A stretch of DNA of 64,000 nt from Acidaminobacter sp. JC074 (GTDB lineage: Bacteria; Bacillota; Clostridia; Peptostreptococcales; Acidaminobacteraceae): NCBI RefSeq assembly GCF_022496765.1, contig NZ_VANV01000024.1, forward strand, positions 33,494-97,493, given 5' to 3'. How positions within the stretch are numbered: position 1 is the first letter of the stretch; every line of letters starts with the position of its first letter. The notes below the pieces were generated by a model. That model was not told the origin of the DNA and ran no database searches. It worked only from the letters and a program-made list of their open reading frames with translations. The translations under genes were made by a program, and so were the position numbers. Shown one piece after another: positions 43,414-51,624 of this stretch.

Positions 43414-43767
43414 CTATAATTTGTTTAATACTTGAAATACTTTATCTTCTGAAAAAGGCTTGACTATAAAGTTCTTAGCCCCTATTTTCATAGCATCTAA
43501 AACATGTTTCTGATCTCCTGCTGCAGAAATCATAACGACCGTTGCATGAGGGTCAAATTTCATGATGCCTTCAAGTGCATCAACCCCTCCCATTTCAGGC
43601 ATATGTATGTCTAATGTAACGATATCTGGATTCAATTTTTTATAGGCTTGTATGGCCTCAACACCATTTTGTGCTTCGCCAACAACATCATAATCACCTT
43701 TTCTTAACATCATCTTCAAAGTGGATCTCATGAACATGGCATCATCTACAATTAATACTCGTTTCAT
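43414..43767 (-). CDS. cheY: chemotaxis-type response regulator CheY
   Basis: A 117-residue receiver with MKRVLIVDDAMFMR (acidic pair), Asp53 in DIVTLDIHMPEMGG, VVMISAAGDQ and the Lys in NFIVKPF. It is phosphorylated by CheA and may act on the flagellar motor or as a phosphate sink. It is the first gene of the operon, ten bases before cheA, with TAGGAGG before the ATG. Confidence 0.9.
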   Translation of the reverse strand: MKRVLIVDDAMFMRSTLKMMLRKGDYDVVGEAQNGVEAIQAYKKLNPDIVTLDIHMPEMGGVDALEGIMKFDPHATVVMISAAGDQKHVLDAMKIGAKNFIVKPFSEDKVFQVLNKL

Positions 43768-43790
43768 ATCTAACCTCCTACGCTTAGTTA

Positions 43791-43820
43791 TATATATCCT
43801 ATTCGTTAAAGAATAATCAA
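43791..43820 (-). promoter_or_regulatory. candidate promoter of the cheYAW-kinase operon
   Basis: On the minus strand, TTGATT (43820-43815), an 18-base spacer and TATATA (43796-43791). Overlapping bases (TAAA, then CGAATA about 15 bases on) weakly resemble a motility sigma-D promoter, but the fit is poor. Confidence 0.45.
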
Positions 43821-43878
43821 TTTTAGGGTTAAATTATCATGTCATAACACATTTTTTACAGACTATAAAAAGTTTTTG

Positions 43879-43907
43879 TTTACAATCACAAAAGTTTCCT
43901 TTATACT
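43879..43907 (+). promoter_or_regulatory. promoter of the lysine-riboswitch transcript
   Basis: TTTACA (43879-43884), a 17-base spacer and TATACT (43902-43907). Transcription would start about 15 bases before the riboswitch aptamer. Confidence 0.78.
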
Positions 43908-43929
43908 GGTCATTAATTATTAACTAAAT

Positions 43930-44089
43930 ACACTGTGTGTCATCAGAGGTCGCGATTAAAATGAGTACGTTAGGAAAGGGTTAATCGCCGAAGTATGCTT
44001 TTGCATGCTGGGATTATGTATAATATGCATAATACTGTCTATCATTCAATACCCGTTGAATGATAGGGGTGCTATTTCACGCTGGGTAA
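43930..44089 (+). ncRNA. lysine riboswitch (L-box) aptamer
   Basis: The order of conserved elements matches the L-box: CAGAGGTCGCG, then ATGAGTACG, AGGAAAGGG, AATCGCCGAAG with a TATGC/GCATG hairpin leading to CTGGG, then ACTGTC, a long CTATCATTCA/TGAATGATAG hairpin and GGGGTGCTATTTC. The ends (around CACTGTGTGT and TTTCACGCTGG) can close a P1 stem with some mismatches. It binds lysine in the nascent RNA. The downstream genes are lysA and lysC, as expected for this riboswitch, and the following terminator is its expression platform. Confidence 0.93.
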
Positions 44090-44107
44090 AATCAAACTGT
44101 TTTCTGG

Positions 44108-44138
44108 ACAGGCATGTTTTTACGCATGCCTGTTTTTT
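44108..44138 (+). terminator. attenuator terminator of the lysine riboswitch
   Basis: ACAGGCATG and CATGCCTGT pair around TTTTTACG and are followed by six T, between the aptamer and the lysA ribosome binding site. By the known mechanism, lysine binding favours this hairpin and stops transcription. An antiterminator would involve the preceding CAAACTGTTTTCTGG segment. Confidence 0.88.
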
Positions 44139-44190
44139 GTCATTACAGAACAAACAGGATTTAACATCGAAGATGTTATAGGAGGCAAAA

Positions 44191-45468
44191 ATGAAATTTT
44201 TTAACAACATGTCAATTGAAAATCACATGCTGCATCTGAATGGTCATTCTGTTAAAGACTTAGCTGAGTCTTACGGAACACCACTTTATGTACTGGATAC
44301 AGATTATATAAAAACCAAATGTAATGAACTGAAACAGCACTTTAAACATCCTTCGCTTGAAACAGAAATTCTTTATGCATCTAAGGCCTTTTCATCAAAG
44401 GCTATGTATGAACTGGTGAATGAACTGGGTTTATCTTTAGATGTGGTTTCAGGTGGTGAACTCTATACAGCAAAGGCTTCTAACTTTCCAATGGATCGCG
44501 TTTACATGCATGGCAACAACAAGTCCTTTGCAGAAATCCAAATGGCCTTAGATTCAGGCGTTCATAGAATCATTGTTGACAATCTTATGGAGTTAGAATA
44601 CCTGCAAAGTCTAAACAGACCTGTTGATATTCTTATCAGGATCAATCCAGGTATTGAAGCACATACACATGAGTACATCCAAACGGCTAATGACGATTCT
44701 AAGTTTGGTATCTCATTTGATTCATACGACTTAAGTTCAGCCATTGATATATGTCAGAGTTCAGATACTGTCACTTTACATGGTTTCCACTGTCATATAG
44801 GGTCTCAAATTCATGAAGCATCGTCATTTGAAAAAACTGCTTCTGTTATGTTGGACCAAATCAAACTTTTAGAACATAAGTACAGTCTAAATATCACAGA
44901 ACTTAACCTAGGTGGCGGCTTTGGTGTTTACTATTCAAAGGATCAGCCTATTACAGACTATGGCTTTTTAACAGACCTTCTTAACCAGTGCTCTGCTTAT
45001 ATCTCTAAGCAAAACCTAAAGATTAAGAAGATGATGATTGAACCAGGCAGACTACTGGTTGCCAATGCTGGCTCAACCATATATCAGGTGGGTTTTACCA
45101 AAACAACGGCATCTGGTAAAAACTATGTTTTCGTAGATGGCGGTATGACGGACAATATCCGACCGGCCCTTTATCAGGCAGAATATGAAGCCTGTATCGG
45201 CAACAAGGCCGATTTAGATAATGATAAGCTTTATACCATAGCAGGCAAATGCTGTGAGTCAGGTGATATCTTGATTAAAGATATTTTACTGCCTCAAGCA
45301 GACCAAGAAGACTATCTTGTGATCGCTTCAACAGGTGCTTATGGTTATTCTATGGCCAGTCACTACAACAGACTGCCAAAGCCTGCAGTAATTATGATTG
45401 AAAACGGTCAGCCAAAAGTAGCCATTAAAAGAGAAACATACCAAGACTTAATTCAATACGACCTATAG
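44191..45468 (+). CDS. lysA: diaminopimelate decarboxylase
   Basis: A 425-residue PLP enzyme catalysing the last step of lysine synthesis, decarboxylation of meso-diaminopimelate. The N-terminal barrel holds the PLP lysine Lys65 in LYASKAFSSKAM. HCHIGSQIHEASSFE, NLGGGFGVYY, MIEPGRLLVANAG and the C-terminal GKCCESGDIL and STGAYGYSMASHYN complete the active site. The length is normal. TAGGAGG precedes the ATG. It is controlled by the riboswitch upstream and followed by lysC after eight bases. Confidence 0.95.
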   Translation: MKFFNNMSIENHMLHLNGHSVKDLAESYGTPLYVLDTDYIKTKCNELKQHFKHPSLETEILYASKAFSSKAMYELVNELGLSLDVVSGGELYTAKASNFPMDRVYMHGNNKSFAEIQMALDSGVHRIIVDNLMELEYLQSLNRPVDILIRINPGIEAHTHEYIQTANDDSKFGISFDSYDLSSAIDICQSSDTVTLHGFHCHIGSQIHEASSFEKTASVMLDQIKLLEHKYSLNITELNLGGGFGVYYSKDQPITDYGFLTDLLNQCSAYISKQNLKIKKMMIEPGRLLVANAGSTIYQVGFTKTTASGKNYVFVDGGMTDNIRPALYQAEYEACIGNKADLDNDKLYTIAGKCCESGDILIKDILLPQADQEDYLVIASTGAYGYSMASHYNRLPKPAVIMIENGQPKVAIKRETYQDLIQYDL

Positions 45469-45476
45469 GAGACATT

Positions 45477-46682
45477 ATGCCAAGAATCTTAAAATTTGGT
45501 GGCACCTCTGTAGCCACCATTGATCAAATAAAGAAAATCGCTAAGTTTATTAAAGAACGTCATGAAGATGAACAGCTGGTCGTGGTTGTTTCGGCAATGG
45601 GCAAAACAACCGACAGACTGGTTAAGATGATCAAAGAAATCTCTGAAACACCTTCTAAAAGAGAGTTAGATATGCTTCTGGCAACGGGTGAACAAATCAC
45701 CATCCCTCTTTTATCAACGGCTCTTAGAGAAGAAAAGGTCAACGCCATTTCACTGACAGGTGCCCAGGCTGGTATACAAACATCTGACCACCACTCTAAG
45801 GCAAGGATTGAATCTATCAACTGTGATTTGATCCAAAAGCACTTAGAAGCAGGCACAGTGGTTGTTGTTGCAGGTTTTCAAGGTATCTCTGCAACTGGTG
45901 ATATCACAACACTAGGTAGAGGTGGTTCCGATACAACAGCAGTAGCCCTTGCAGTGGCACTGGGTGGCACATGTGAAATATACACAGATGTAGAAGGGAT
46001 TTACACCGTTGATCCTAGATACAATAAAAATGCGAGAAAACTCACGGAAATCTCCTATCAAGAAATGCTTGAAATGGCATCGTTAGGGGCTGGTGTGTTA
46101 GAGACAAGAGCCATAGAGATGGCCCACAAGTTTAAGGTACCACTTTATGTGGCTAAAACGCTTTCAAAGACAAAGGGTACATCAATCATCGAAAGGACAA
46201 AAGAAATGGAATCTACAGTAATTACAGGTATTTCTATCGATACAGATTGCTTGATGGCATCTGTTAAGCATTTACCTTTTTCACAAGAAAATATAGCAGA
46301 ACTTTTTATGAACCTAGCCAATAGACAATTAAACATCGATATGATTTCTATTGCAGCACCATACAACGACCATGTAACCGTGTCTTTTACAGCAGAAAAA
46401 GACGATGCCAAAGACTTAGAAGAAGTCATTCAGAACATGAAGAAAGCCCATAATACCATAGAAATAACAACCAACAATGAAATAGTAAAGCTATCGGTTG
46501 TGGGTATTGGTATGGTCAGTCATTCAGGTGTTGCTGCAAATATCTTTAGACTCTTTGCAGAAGAAAACATCCACTACTACCAAGTTACTACTTCAGAAAT
46601 CTCTATATCTTATACCATTTTAAAGTCAGATGTTGAGAGATGCATAGACATCATTTCAAAAGAATACGAATTAGAAAAATAG
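45477..46682 (+). CDS. lysC: aspartate kinase (monofunctional, lysine-pathway)
   Basis: A 401-residue aspartokinase that commits aspartate to lysine/threonine/methionine synthesis. The kinase domain shows ILKFGGTSVA, VVVVSAMGKTTDRL, LATGEQITIPLL, GRGGSDTTAVALAVAL and YTDVEGIYTVDPRY. Two ACT domains (about 260-401) provide feedback inhibition, with NIDMISIAAPYNDHVTVSFT and VGIGMVSHSGVAANIFRLFA. Sharing the lysA transcript and riboswitch suggests lysine is the controlling end product. Confidence 0.94.
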   Translation: MPRILKFGGTSVATIDQIKKIAKFIKERHEDEQLVVVVSAMGKTTDRLVKMIKEISETPSKRELDMLLATGEQITIPLLSTALREEKVNAISLTGAQAGIQTSDHHSKARIESINCDLIQKHLEAGTVVVVAGFQGISATGDITTLGRGGSDTTAVALAVALGGTCEIYTDVEGIYTVDPRYNKNARKLTEISYQEMLEMASLGAGVLETRAIEMAHKFKVPLYVAKTLSKTKGTSIIERTKEMESTVITGISIDTDCLMASVKHLPFSQENIAELFMNLANRQLNIDMISIAAPYNDHVTVSFTAEKDDAKDLEEVIQNMKKAHNTIEITTNNEIVKLSVVGIGMVSHSGVAANIFRLFAEENIHYYQVTTSEISISYTILKSDVERCIDIISKEYELEK

Positions 46683-46702
46683 CTCAGGATTTTCCTGAGC
46701 TA
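46675..46702 (-). terminator. terminator at the convergent ends of lysC and the hybrid kinase gene
   Basis: TAGCTCAGGA and TCCTGAGCTA form a ten-base stem with a three-base loop. The T-run is on the minus strand, so it mainly serves the kinase gene at 46700-49480. It covers both stop codons and may slow lysC transcription as well. Confidence 0.75.
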
Positions 46703-49480
46703 TACTTCATTTAATAAGATATTGAGTTGATACACAAGCTCCTTATGAGCTTCTTCAAGCTGTATCATGAGTGTTGATATATTAGGTGTTTCATTTTTCA
46801 TTTCAGCTTCGATGTCGCCTATATACTTCATACACTTAATAGGTGCGAAGTAAGACATGGAACCCTTTAGTCTATGGATGATAGCCGCAACCTTGGAATA
46901 GTCTCCTCTGACTATATGAGACTTAATGGTTTCTATCTCATCATAGGAGTTGACCTGGAACTTTTGAATCAGCTCAATAAAAACTTCTCTTCCAACCGCT
47001 TCAAAGGTATCACAGATGATCTCCTTGTTCAAGATATCTTCATCTACCAAATCACAAGCATGGTGTTTATGGTCCTCATTTGTTTCTAAAACCGACCGAA
47101 TCGCTCTTACAACATGTTCATTGTCAAAAGGCTTATGAATGACTTCATTGATAGATTCATGCGAGAAGTCGTCTAATGATGCCGTGATCAAAACAATCGG
47201 CAAGTCTGAAAAACGGTTGTTGATAGAAGACCTAATCAGTCTGATCAAATCTAGGCCATTAAAGTGATTTAAGTTCTGATCAATCAGTAAACAATCATAG
47301 TGATTTTGGTTCAGCTCTGTTAAGACCTGTGTTTCATTTGTAAGGGATTTAACATAGGCATTCATTTCCTTAGACAGTAGGTGTTTTAAGTATTCACACG
47401 ATATATCATCATCATCGACAATAAGTACTGAACACTCGCCTCTTTCTTCCACTTGATCTTCTAAAGTACCCTTGCTTTCTAATGAGAAAGAGAATGTTGT
47501 CCCCACACCTTTTTCACTGGAGATATGAAGTTCAGCTCCAAGCATCTCCAGATACTTCTTGGTAATGCCCATACCGATACCTGTAGAGGTCACATCAGTA
47601 TTGTTTGAAAACGTAGAAAAGTCATCAAATAGATGGTCAATTTCTTCTTTAGACAGACCTTCACCAGTATCTGTTACCCTAAAGACCACAATATCTTTCA
47701 TAACCCCTCTGGTAATATCTATGGTGATATTGACAAGGCCGTCTATGGTGTATTTAGAAGCATTAGACATCAAGTTTAAAAGTATCTGTCTTAACTTGAT
47801 CATATCTGAATGGATGGTATAAGCATCCAGTGTCGTTAATAAGTCATTGTTGTTTTCTTGAACCTGACCAGCTATCAAGTTGTAATGTTTGTCTTGATAA
47901 ACCGTTGTCGCAACAACTTCATCTAAAAGTGTCACCAGTTCAAAGTCAGACTTAGAAACAGGTGCATCACCCATACCAAACTTGCCAGATGCCAGTACAT
48001 TGTTTGTCATCATCAAAACATTGTTTAAGGAACGCTTGATAAGGTTGGTGTACTCTGTAAAGTTAGAGGTTGCACTTTCAATCATTTCAACGGCACCAAC
48101 CGCCCCTTGAAGTGGCGACCTGATTTCATGGAAGATCTCTAAACGCATCCTATCCGCTTCTGTATCCACTCGCTGGTCTGACATAACCATCAGTATAAGA
48201 AGTTCTGCGTCATTAAAGAAGCCGTCTTGTAGTCTAACAGGCTTAATTTCTCTCTTACCATTTCTCTTGATGTGCTCCATCCTTATGATGTCAGTTGGCT
48301 CAGACTTTTCCCACTGACAAATATCTGTCAGATAAAGATTGTTGATTTCATCTTCTGAATAATCATAATAAGATATGGCAGCCCTATTGGCATTGACAAT
48401 CCTATAGGTCTCTTTGTCTACAAACATAATAGGCAGCTTTGACTCTAAGAAATAGTCTTTGTAAAACTTCAGCTCCTTCTTAAGTTCTGAAATCTGAAGC
48501 TTATCCATTTCTATGATGTCATTTAAAAACTGCTTATCGATATCAATCCATTTCTTGGTTTTTTGACTTGAGTAGATGATGGTTGCCACCACTGCTACCA
48601 TTAAAATACCAAAGACCATAATCTGTGAGATCAAGCCTTGATAGTCATTAAAGGACTGATACTTGTCATAAGGCTTTGCGATAACGAATATGAGACCGTA
48701 GAAGTTATCAGATACAAAGATAAAGTCATTATAGAAATGAAAATCATTGATAGACACTGTCGTTGATTCACGTGTTAAAGACATAGTCGGATTAAATATA
48801 TTCGGATTATAAGCATTTTGAAGTTCTGTTACAATATTTGAATTGGGTCCTAATAAGACCGGCTTACCTTCACGCGTTAATATATGTACCGTAAAGTTTT
48901 GCTTGGTTAAATGGCTTGGCAAAATCTCATCAAACTCAACTACAAAACCAACTTGATAATCGATGTACTTTTCAGATGCAGGCGTTTCAATCAGCAGATA
49001 AGACATGTCCCCTTTAGTGATGACATGGTATCTAAAGTCACCATGTACATTTTTATGCCATTCATAGTCGTAGTAAAGATAGTTCAGTTCATCATCTAAG
49101 ACAAGACTACCTTCAGTCATAACGAGCTTTTCATTATGCATCAAAACAACATTTTCAAACTCAATATCAGCTGTCATCATATCCTTAACGGTCTGACTAA
49201 ATACCGGGTTTTCAACCTCATTAAGTTCTAGGTCAAAAATGATACGTTCAAGTGGTAATAAAGATTTTGTATCATTAATATGTTCATGTGAATGGTCAAT
49301 GTTTATTTCAATGTCACTCATGACAACATCCCTGAAATCTTCTGCTCTCATGACATGAAAAGACATGGCTTCATTAAAGGAACCAATCGTTAAAAAGATT
49401 ATTGCTACTATTGTTAAAACAAGAATACCTATCACAGGTTTTCCCATTGATTTAAAGAATCTAGAATTCATTCGCCCCAC
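46700..49480 (-). CDS. membrane hybrid histidine kinase with receiver and Hpt domains
   Basis: A 926-residue sensor. Transmembrane helix 1 is near 14-36 and helix 2 near 283-306. They bracket a 245-residue extracytoplasmic sensor that looks Cache-like. A PAS module follows (about 340-440), then HisKA with FHEIRSPLQGAVGAVEMI, HATPase with LNLMSNASKYTIDG and TGIGMGITKKYLEML, a receiver (SVLIVDDDDISCEYL, CLLIDQNLNHFNG) and a C-terminal Hpt domain with IHRLKGSMSYF. The full His-Asp-His chain in one protein indicates a phosphorelay to a separate regulator that is not adjacent. The ligand is unknown. Confidence 0.87.
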   Translation of the reverse strand: MGRMNSRFFKSMGKPVIGILVLTIVAIIFLTIGSFNEAMSFHVMRAEDFRDVVMSDIEINIDHSHEHINDTKSLLPLERIIFDLELNEVENPVFSQTVKDMMTADIEFENVVLMHNEKLVMTEGSLVLDDELNYLYYDYEWHKNVHGDFRYHVITKGDMSYLLIETPASEKYIDYQVGFVVEFDEILPSHLTKQNFTVHILTREGKPVLLGPNSNIVTELQNAYNPNIFNPTMSLTRESTTVSINDFHFYNDFIFVSDNFYGLIFVIAKPYDKYQSFNDYQGLISQIMVFGILMVAVVATIIYSSQKTKKWIDIDKQFLNDIIEMDKLQISELKKELKFYKDYFLESKLPIMFVDKETYRIVNANRAAISYYDYSEDEINNLYLTDICQWEKSEPTDIIRMEHIKRNGKREIKPVRLQDGFFNDAELLILMVMSDQRVDTEADRMRLEIFHEIRSPLQGAVGAVEMIESATSNFTEYTNLIKRSLNNVLMMTNNVLASGKFGMGDAPVSKSDFELVTLLDEVVATTVYQDKHYNLIAGQVQENNNDLLTTLDAYTIHSDMIKLRQILLNLMSNASKYTIDGLVNITIDITRGVMKDIVVFRVTDTGEGLSKEEIDHLFDDFSTFSNNTDVTSTGIGMGITKKYLEMLGAELHISSEKGVGTTFSFSLESKGTLEDQVEERGECSVLIVDDDDISCEYLKHLLSKEMNAYVKSLTNETQVLTELNQNHYDCLLIDQNLNHFNGLDLIRLIRSSINNRFSDLPIVLITASLDDFSHESINEVIHKPFDNEHVVRAIRSVLETNEDHKHHACDLVDEDILNKEIICDTFEAVGREVFIELIQKFQVNSYDEIETIKSHIVRGDYSKVAAIIHRLKGSMSYFAPIKCMKYIGDIEAEMKNETPNISTLMIQLEEAHKELVYQLNILLNEV

Positions 49481-49495
49481 CTTTACATTTAGTTT

Positions 49496-49504
49496 ATTAT
49501 ATCA
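49496..49504 (-). promoter_or_regulatory. extended -10 promoter of the hybrid kinase gene
   Basis: On the minus strand TGATATAAT gives a perfect -10 box with a TGn extension, about 16 bases before the start codon. The leader would be very short but still includes AAAGGTGGGG. Confidence 0.45.
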
Positions 49505-49505
49505 C

Positions 49506-49534
49506 AAAAAAATAAGTAGATTCAAAATCTACTT
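49506..49534 (-). terminator. intrinsic terminator of the metallophosphoesterase gene
   Basis: On the minus strand, AAGTAGATT and AATCTACTT pair around TTG and are followed by ATTTTTTT. It overlaps the stop codon at 49533. Confidence 0.85.
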
Positions 49535-50411
49535 AAATATCAGAAATCTTTCTAGGTCCTCTAATGACCCTTCTTTGTACTTGTAAAATACCATCATCTT
49601 GAATACCGACTTTCCAAGCCACCAATTGGATTTGATTATCAACGATCTCAATACCTGTGATATTTCTTGGATGTACAATGGTACCTGTATTAAAATAAGG
49701 CAGATCACCCTTTTCAGAAAACTTAGGTCTATGGGTATGCCCCATGATAAGCATCTGATTCTTTTCTCTGATCCACTTAGAATATCTTTTCTCAAGTGTA
49801 TGTCTATGATGAATGTTCTTTGCAGGAGAGGCTGGATTTCTAAAGCCTACAATGTGCATAAAACGCCAGAAGTAACGTAAAAAGAAACGGTTCATCAACC
49901 ATAACTGGTCATTGGTAAAGTCACCTTGATGACCATGTAGTAAAAATATATCTTTTGATTCATGTTCTAAGACAATCGACTCTAAAACCTTTATACCTGG
50001 AAACAAGGGCTCTATCTTATCGGTAAACTCATCTTTGTACTGATAAAGATTTCTTTTCACACTGGCCCTGTATTTAAACTCCATATTGTGATTACCGTAG
50101 ATCATTTCAAATCGGTGGTCGTCATAAAACTTCTTTAAAAGCATAAAGATATCAGAATGGGCATACCTGATATGTCTAAAGTGCTTATGTTCCCACATTT
50201 CATCCCCATCTCCCAGTTCAATGTAGGTATAACCTCTTCGGTAATAATACTCCAGGGCATAATGATAAAGGGTTTGGTTATGGGCAAACTCATCACTTAA
50301 ACTGTTGTCACCACGGTGTACATCAGAGAACATAATTATTTTTGTATTTTCATCTATTGGAATTCTTTTAGCATTCTTAAATGCGTTATTTAATTTATAC
50401 TTGGTTCTCAT
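49533..50411 (-). CDS. calcineurin-like metallophosphoesterase
   Basis: A 292-residue cytosolic two-metal phosphoesterase. Metal-binding blocks in order: MFSDVHRGDNSLSDEF, ELGDGDEMWEH, IYGNHNMEF, LHGHQGDF and IMGHTHRPKF. The pattern is similar to LpxH-like and related phosphodiesterases, but this organism type lacks lipid A, so the substrate is open. No functional partner is adjacent. It lies between the hybrid kinase and an epimerase-like gene on the same strand. Confidence 0.83.
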   Translation of the reverse strand: MRTKYKLNNAFKNAKRIPIDENTKIIMFSDVHRGDNSLSDEFAHNQTLYHYALEYYYRRGYTYIELGDGDEMWEHKHFRHIRYAHSDIFMLLKKFYDDHRFEMIYGNHNMEFKYRASVKRNLYQYKDEFTDKIEPLFPGIKVLESIVLEHESKDIFLLHGHQGDFTNDQLWLMNRFFLRYFWRFMHIVGFRNPASPAKNIHHRHTLEKRYSKWIREKNQMLIMGHTHRPKFSEKGDLPYFNTGTIVHPRNITGIEIVDNQIQLVAWKVGIQDDGILQVQRRVIRGPRKISDI

Positions 50412-50461
50412 AAGATCGCCTCCATTTATCCTATACCCACTTCACATAAGCTGACGCTTAA

Positions 50462-51286
50462 TTATGAAATTTTTAGGCTATAAGACAAATCATATTTTGA
50501 ATGTGGCCCTATTACAACAATATCCTTCTTATTTAAAATTTCACCATCGTGGTCTACCATATCCGGTAAAGTGGTCCAAGGCTCTAAACAAACAAAAGGT
50601 GCACCCACTTGTGACCATATGCCTAGGTACTTAAAAGAAGAACATGATAGCTCCAATCTATAATCACCATTTGTATATATAACAGATCCAATACCAGAAT
50701 AAACAAGGGCATCATTTGCAAAGACAGATGGCGCTAGTAATAAGTCAGACATAGTCACCTGATCCCCAAGACCCATACCATCAGATAAAACAAGGTAAAA
50801 CTGACTAGATGATACATCAAATGATAGTCTAGCTTCAGAAGACATATCCCAGTTAAAAGCAGGATGACCACCTAAAGAAAAAGGCATGTCACAATCCGAA
50901 TGGTTGATCACAGAAAAGCTTACAGTTAAAACATCTGATAAAATATATTTAATCACCAACTCAAACTTAAAAGGATAGTCTGAAAGCGTAGAATCATTAT
51001 ATTTATAAGAAAAAATCAAGCGATCAGAAGAAGACTCACATGCAAAGTCTACATCACGCACAAAGCCATGTTTAGGCATGGTATAAGATGAACCTAAGTA
51101 CCTATAAACATCCCCACGAGACTTGCCTATAGAAGGAAATAAAACAGGCGACTGACGCTGCCAATAAGGTGATTCTTTCTGCCACATATACTCTCTATCT
51201 ATACCACTAGGCTTTAAGCTACATAACTCAGCACCTAAAGAATTAACAGCTAGCTCTATATGTTCATTACTTAATTTATAAATCAT
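50462..51286 (-). CDS. aldose 1-epimerase-family protein
   Basis: A 274-residue protein of the galactose-mutarotase fold, of the short YeaD/LacX type. Motifs are VNSLGAELCSLKP, YMWQKESPYWQRQSPVLFPS, MPKHGFVRDVDF, PFSLGGHPAFNW (the catalytic-type His) and CLEPWTTLPD. It probably interconverts anomers of a sugar or sugar phosphate. The start is set at the ATG at 51286 because GGAGG lies five bases before it. Upstream in-frame codons lack a site. No sugar operon is nearby. Confidence 0.82.
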   Translation of the reverse strand: MIYKLSNEHIELAVNSLGAELCSLKPSGIDREYMWQKESPYWQRQSPVLFPSIGKSRGDVYRYLGSSYTMPKHGFVRDVDFACESSSDRLIFSYKYNDSTLSDYPFKFELVIKYILSDVLTVSFSVINHSDCDMPFSLGGHPAFNWDMSSEARLSFDVSSSQFYLVLSDGMGLGDQVTMSDLLLAPSVFANDALVYSGIGSVIYTNGDYRLELSCSSFKYLGIWSQVGAPFVCLEPWTTLPDMVDHDGEILNKKDIVVIGPHSKYDLSYSLKIS

Positions 51287-51365
51287 AAAATCCTCCATAA
51301 AACATTCTATCACTTTTGCAATTTAATGTCATTTACTTATTGTAAATCAAACTATTCTATGGTAT

Positions 51366-51371
51366 TATAAT
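51366..51371 (+). promoter_or_regulatory. -10 box of the tRNA-Leu promoter
   Basis: A perfect TATAAT lies 27 bases before the mature tRNA. The -35 region is weak (TGTAAA at 51341-51346, 19 bases away). Confidence 0.5.
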
Positions 51372-51397
51372 TCTTGTCTTTAAGACATAAACTATAT

Positions 51398-51484
51398 GCC
51401 GAAATGGTGGAACTGGCAGACGCGTCGGACTCAAAATCCGAAGCCCTTCGGGGCGTGAGGGTTCAAGTCCCTCTTTCGGCACCA
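51398..51484 (+). tRNA. tRNA-Leu (anticodon CAA), CCA encoded
   Basis: The 87-base cloverleaf has acceptor arms GCCGAAA (51398-51404) and TTTCGGC (51474-51480), discriminator A and an encoded CCA. The anticodon stem TCGGA/TCCGA encloses loop CTCAAAA with anticodon CAA, reading TTG codons. The long variable arm GCCCTTCGGGGC is typical of class II tRNA-Leu, and the T-arm contains GGTTCAAGTCC. tRNA-Leu 3' ends are frequent integration sites, and the defence-type genes that follow fit this. Confidence 0.96.
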
Positions 51485-51487
51485 CAA

Positions 51488-51517
51488 AACCCTCGCTTTT
51501 TAAGTGAGGTTTTTTTA
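51488..51517 (+). terminator. intrinsic terminator of tRNA-Leu
   Basis: CCTCGCTT and AAGTGAGG (one wobble) pair around TTT, followed by eight T. Confidence 0.88.
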
Positions 51518-51560
51518 TTTATATAGTTTTTCGAACCATAGAACTCACTGATTACAATAT

Positions 51561-51591
51561 AAAAAGACAGTATGTTTTTAACAAACTGTCT
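51561..51591 (-). terminator. intrinsic terminator of the AbiJ-like gene
   Basis: On the minus strand, AGACAGT...ACTGTCT with an inner TGT/ACA pair forms a stem followed by TTTTTAT, about 35 bases after the stop codon. Confidence 0.72.
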
Positions 51592-51624
51592 GCATTCTGA
51601 TGCTAGGGTTAAACCCTGATTTCA

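Noticed and set aside
51606..51618. AGGGTTTAACCCT palindrome after the AbiJ-like gene as its terminator
   Set aside because: The stem is short and no T-run follows. The hairpin at 51561-51591 fits better.
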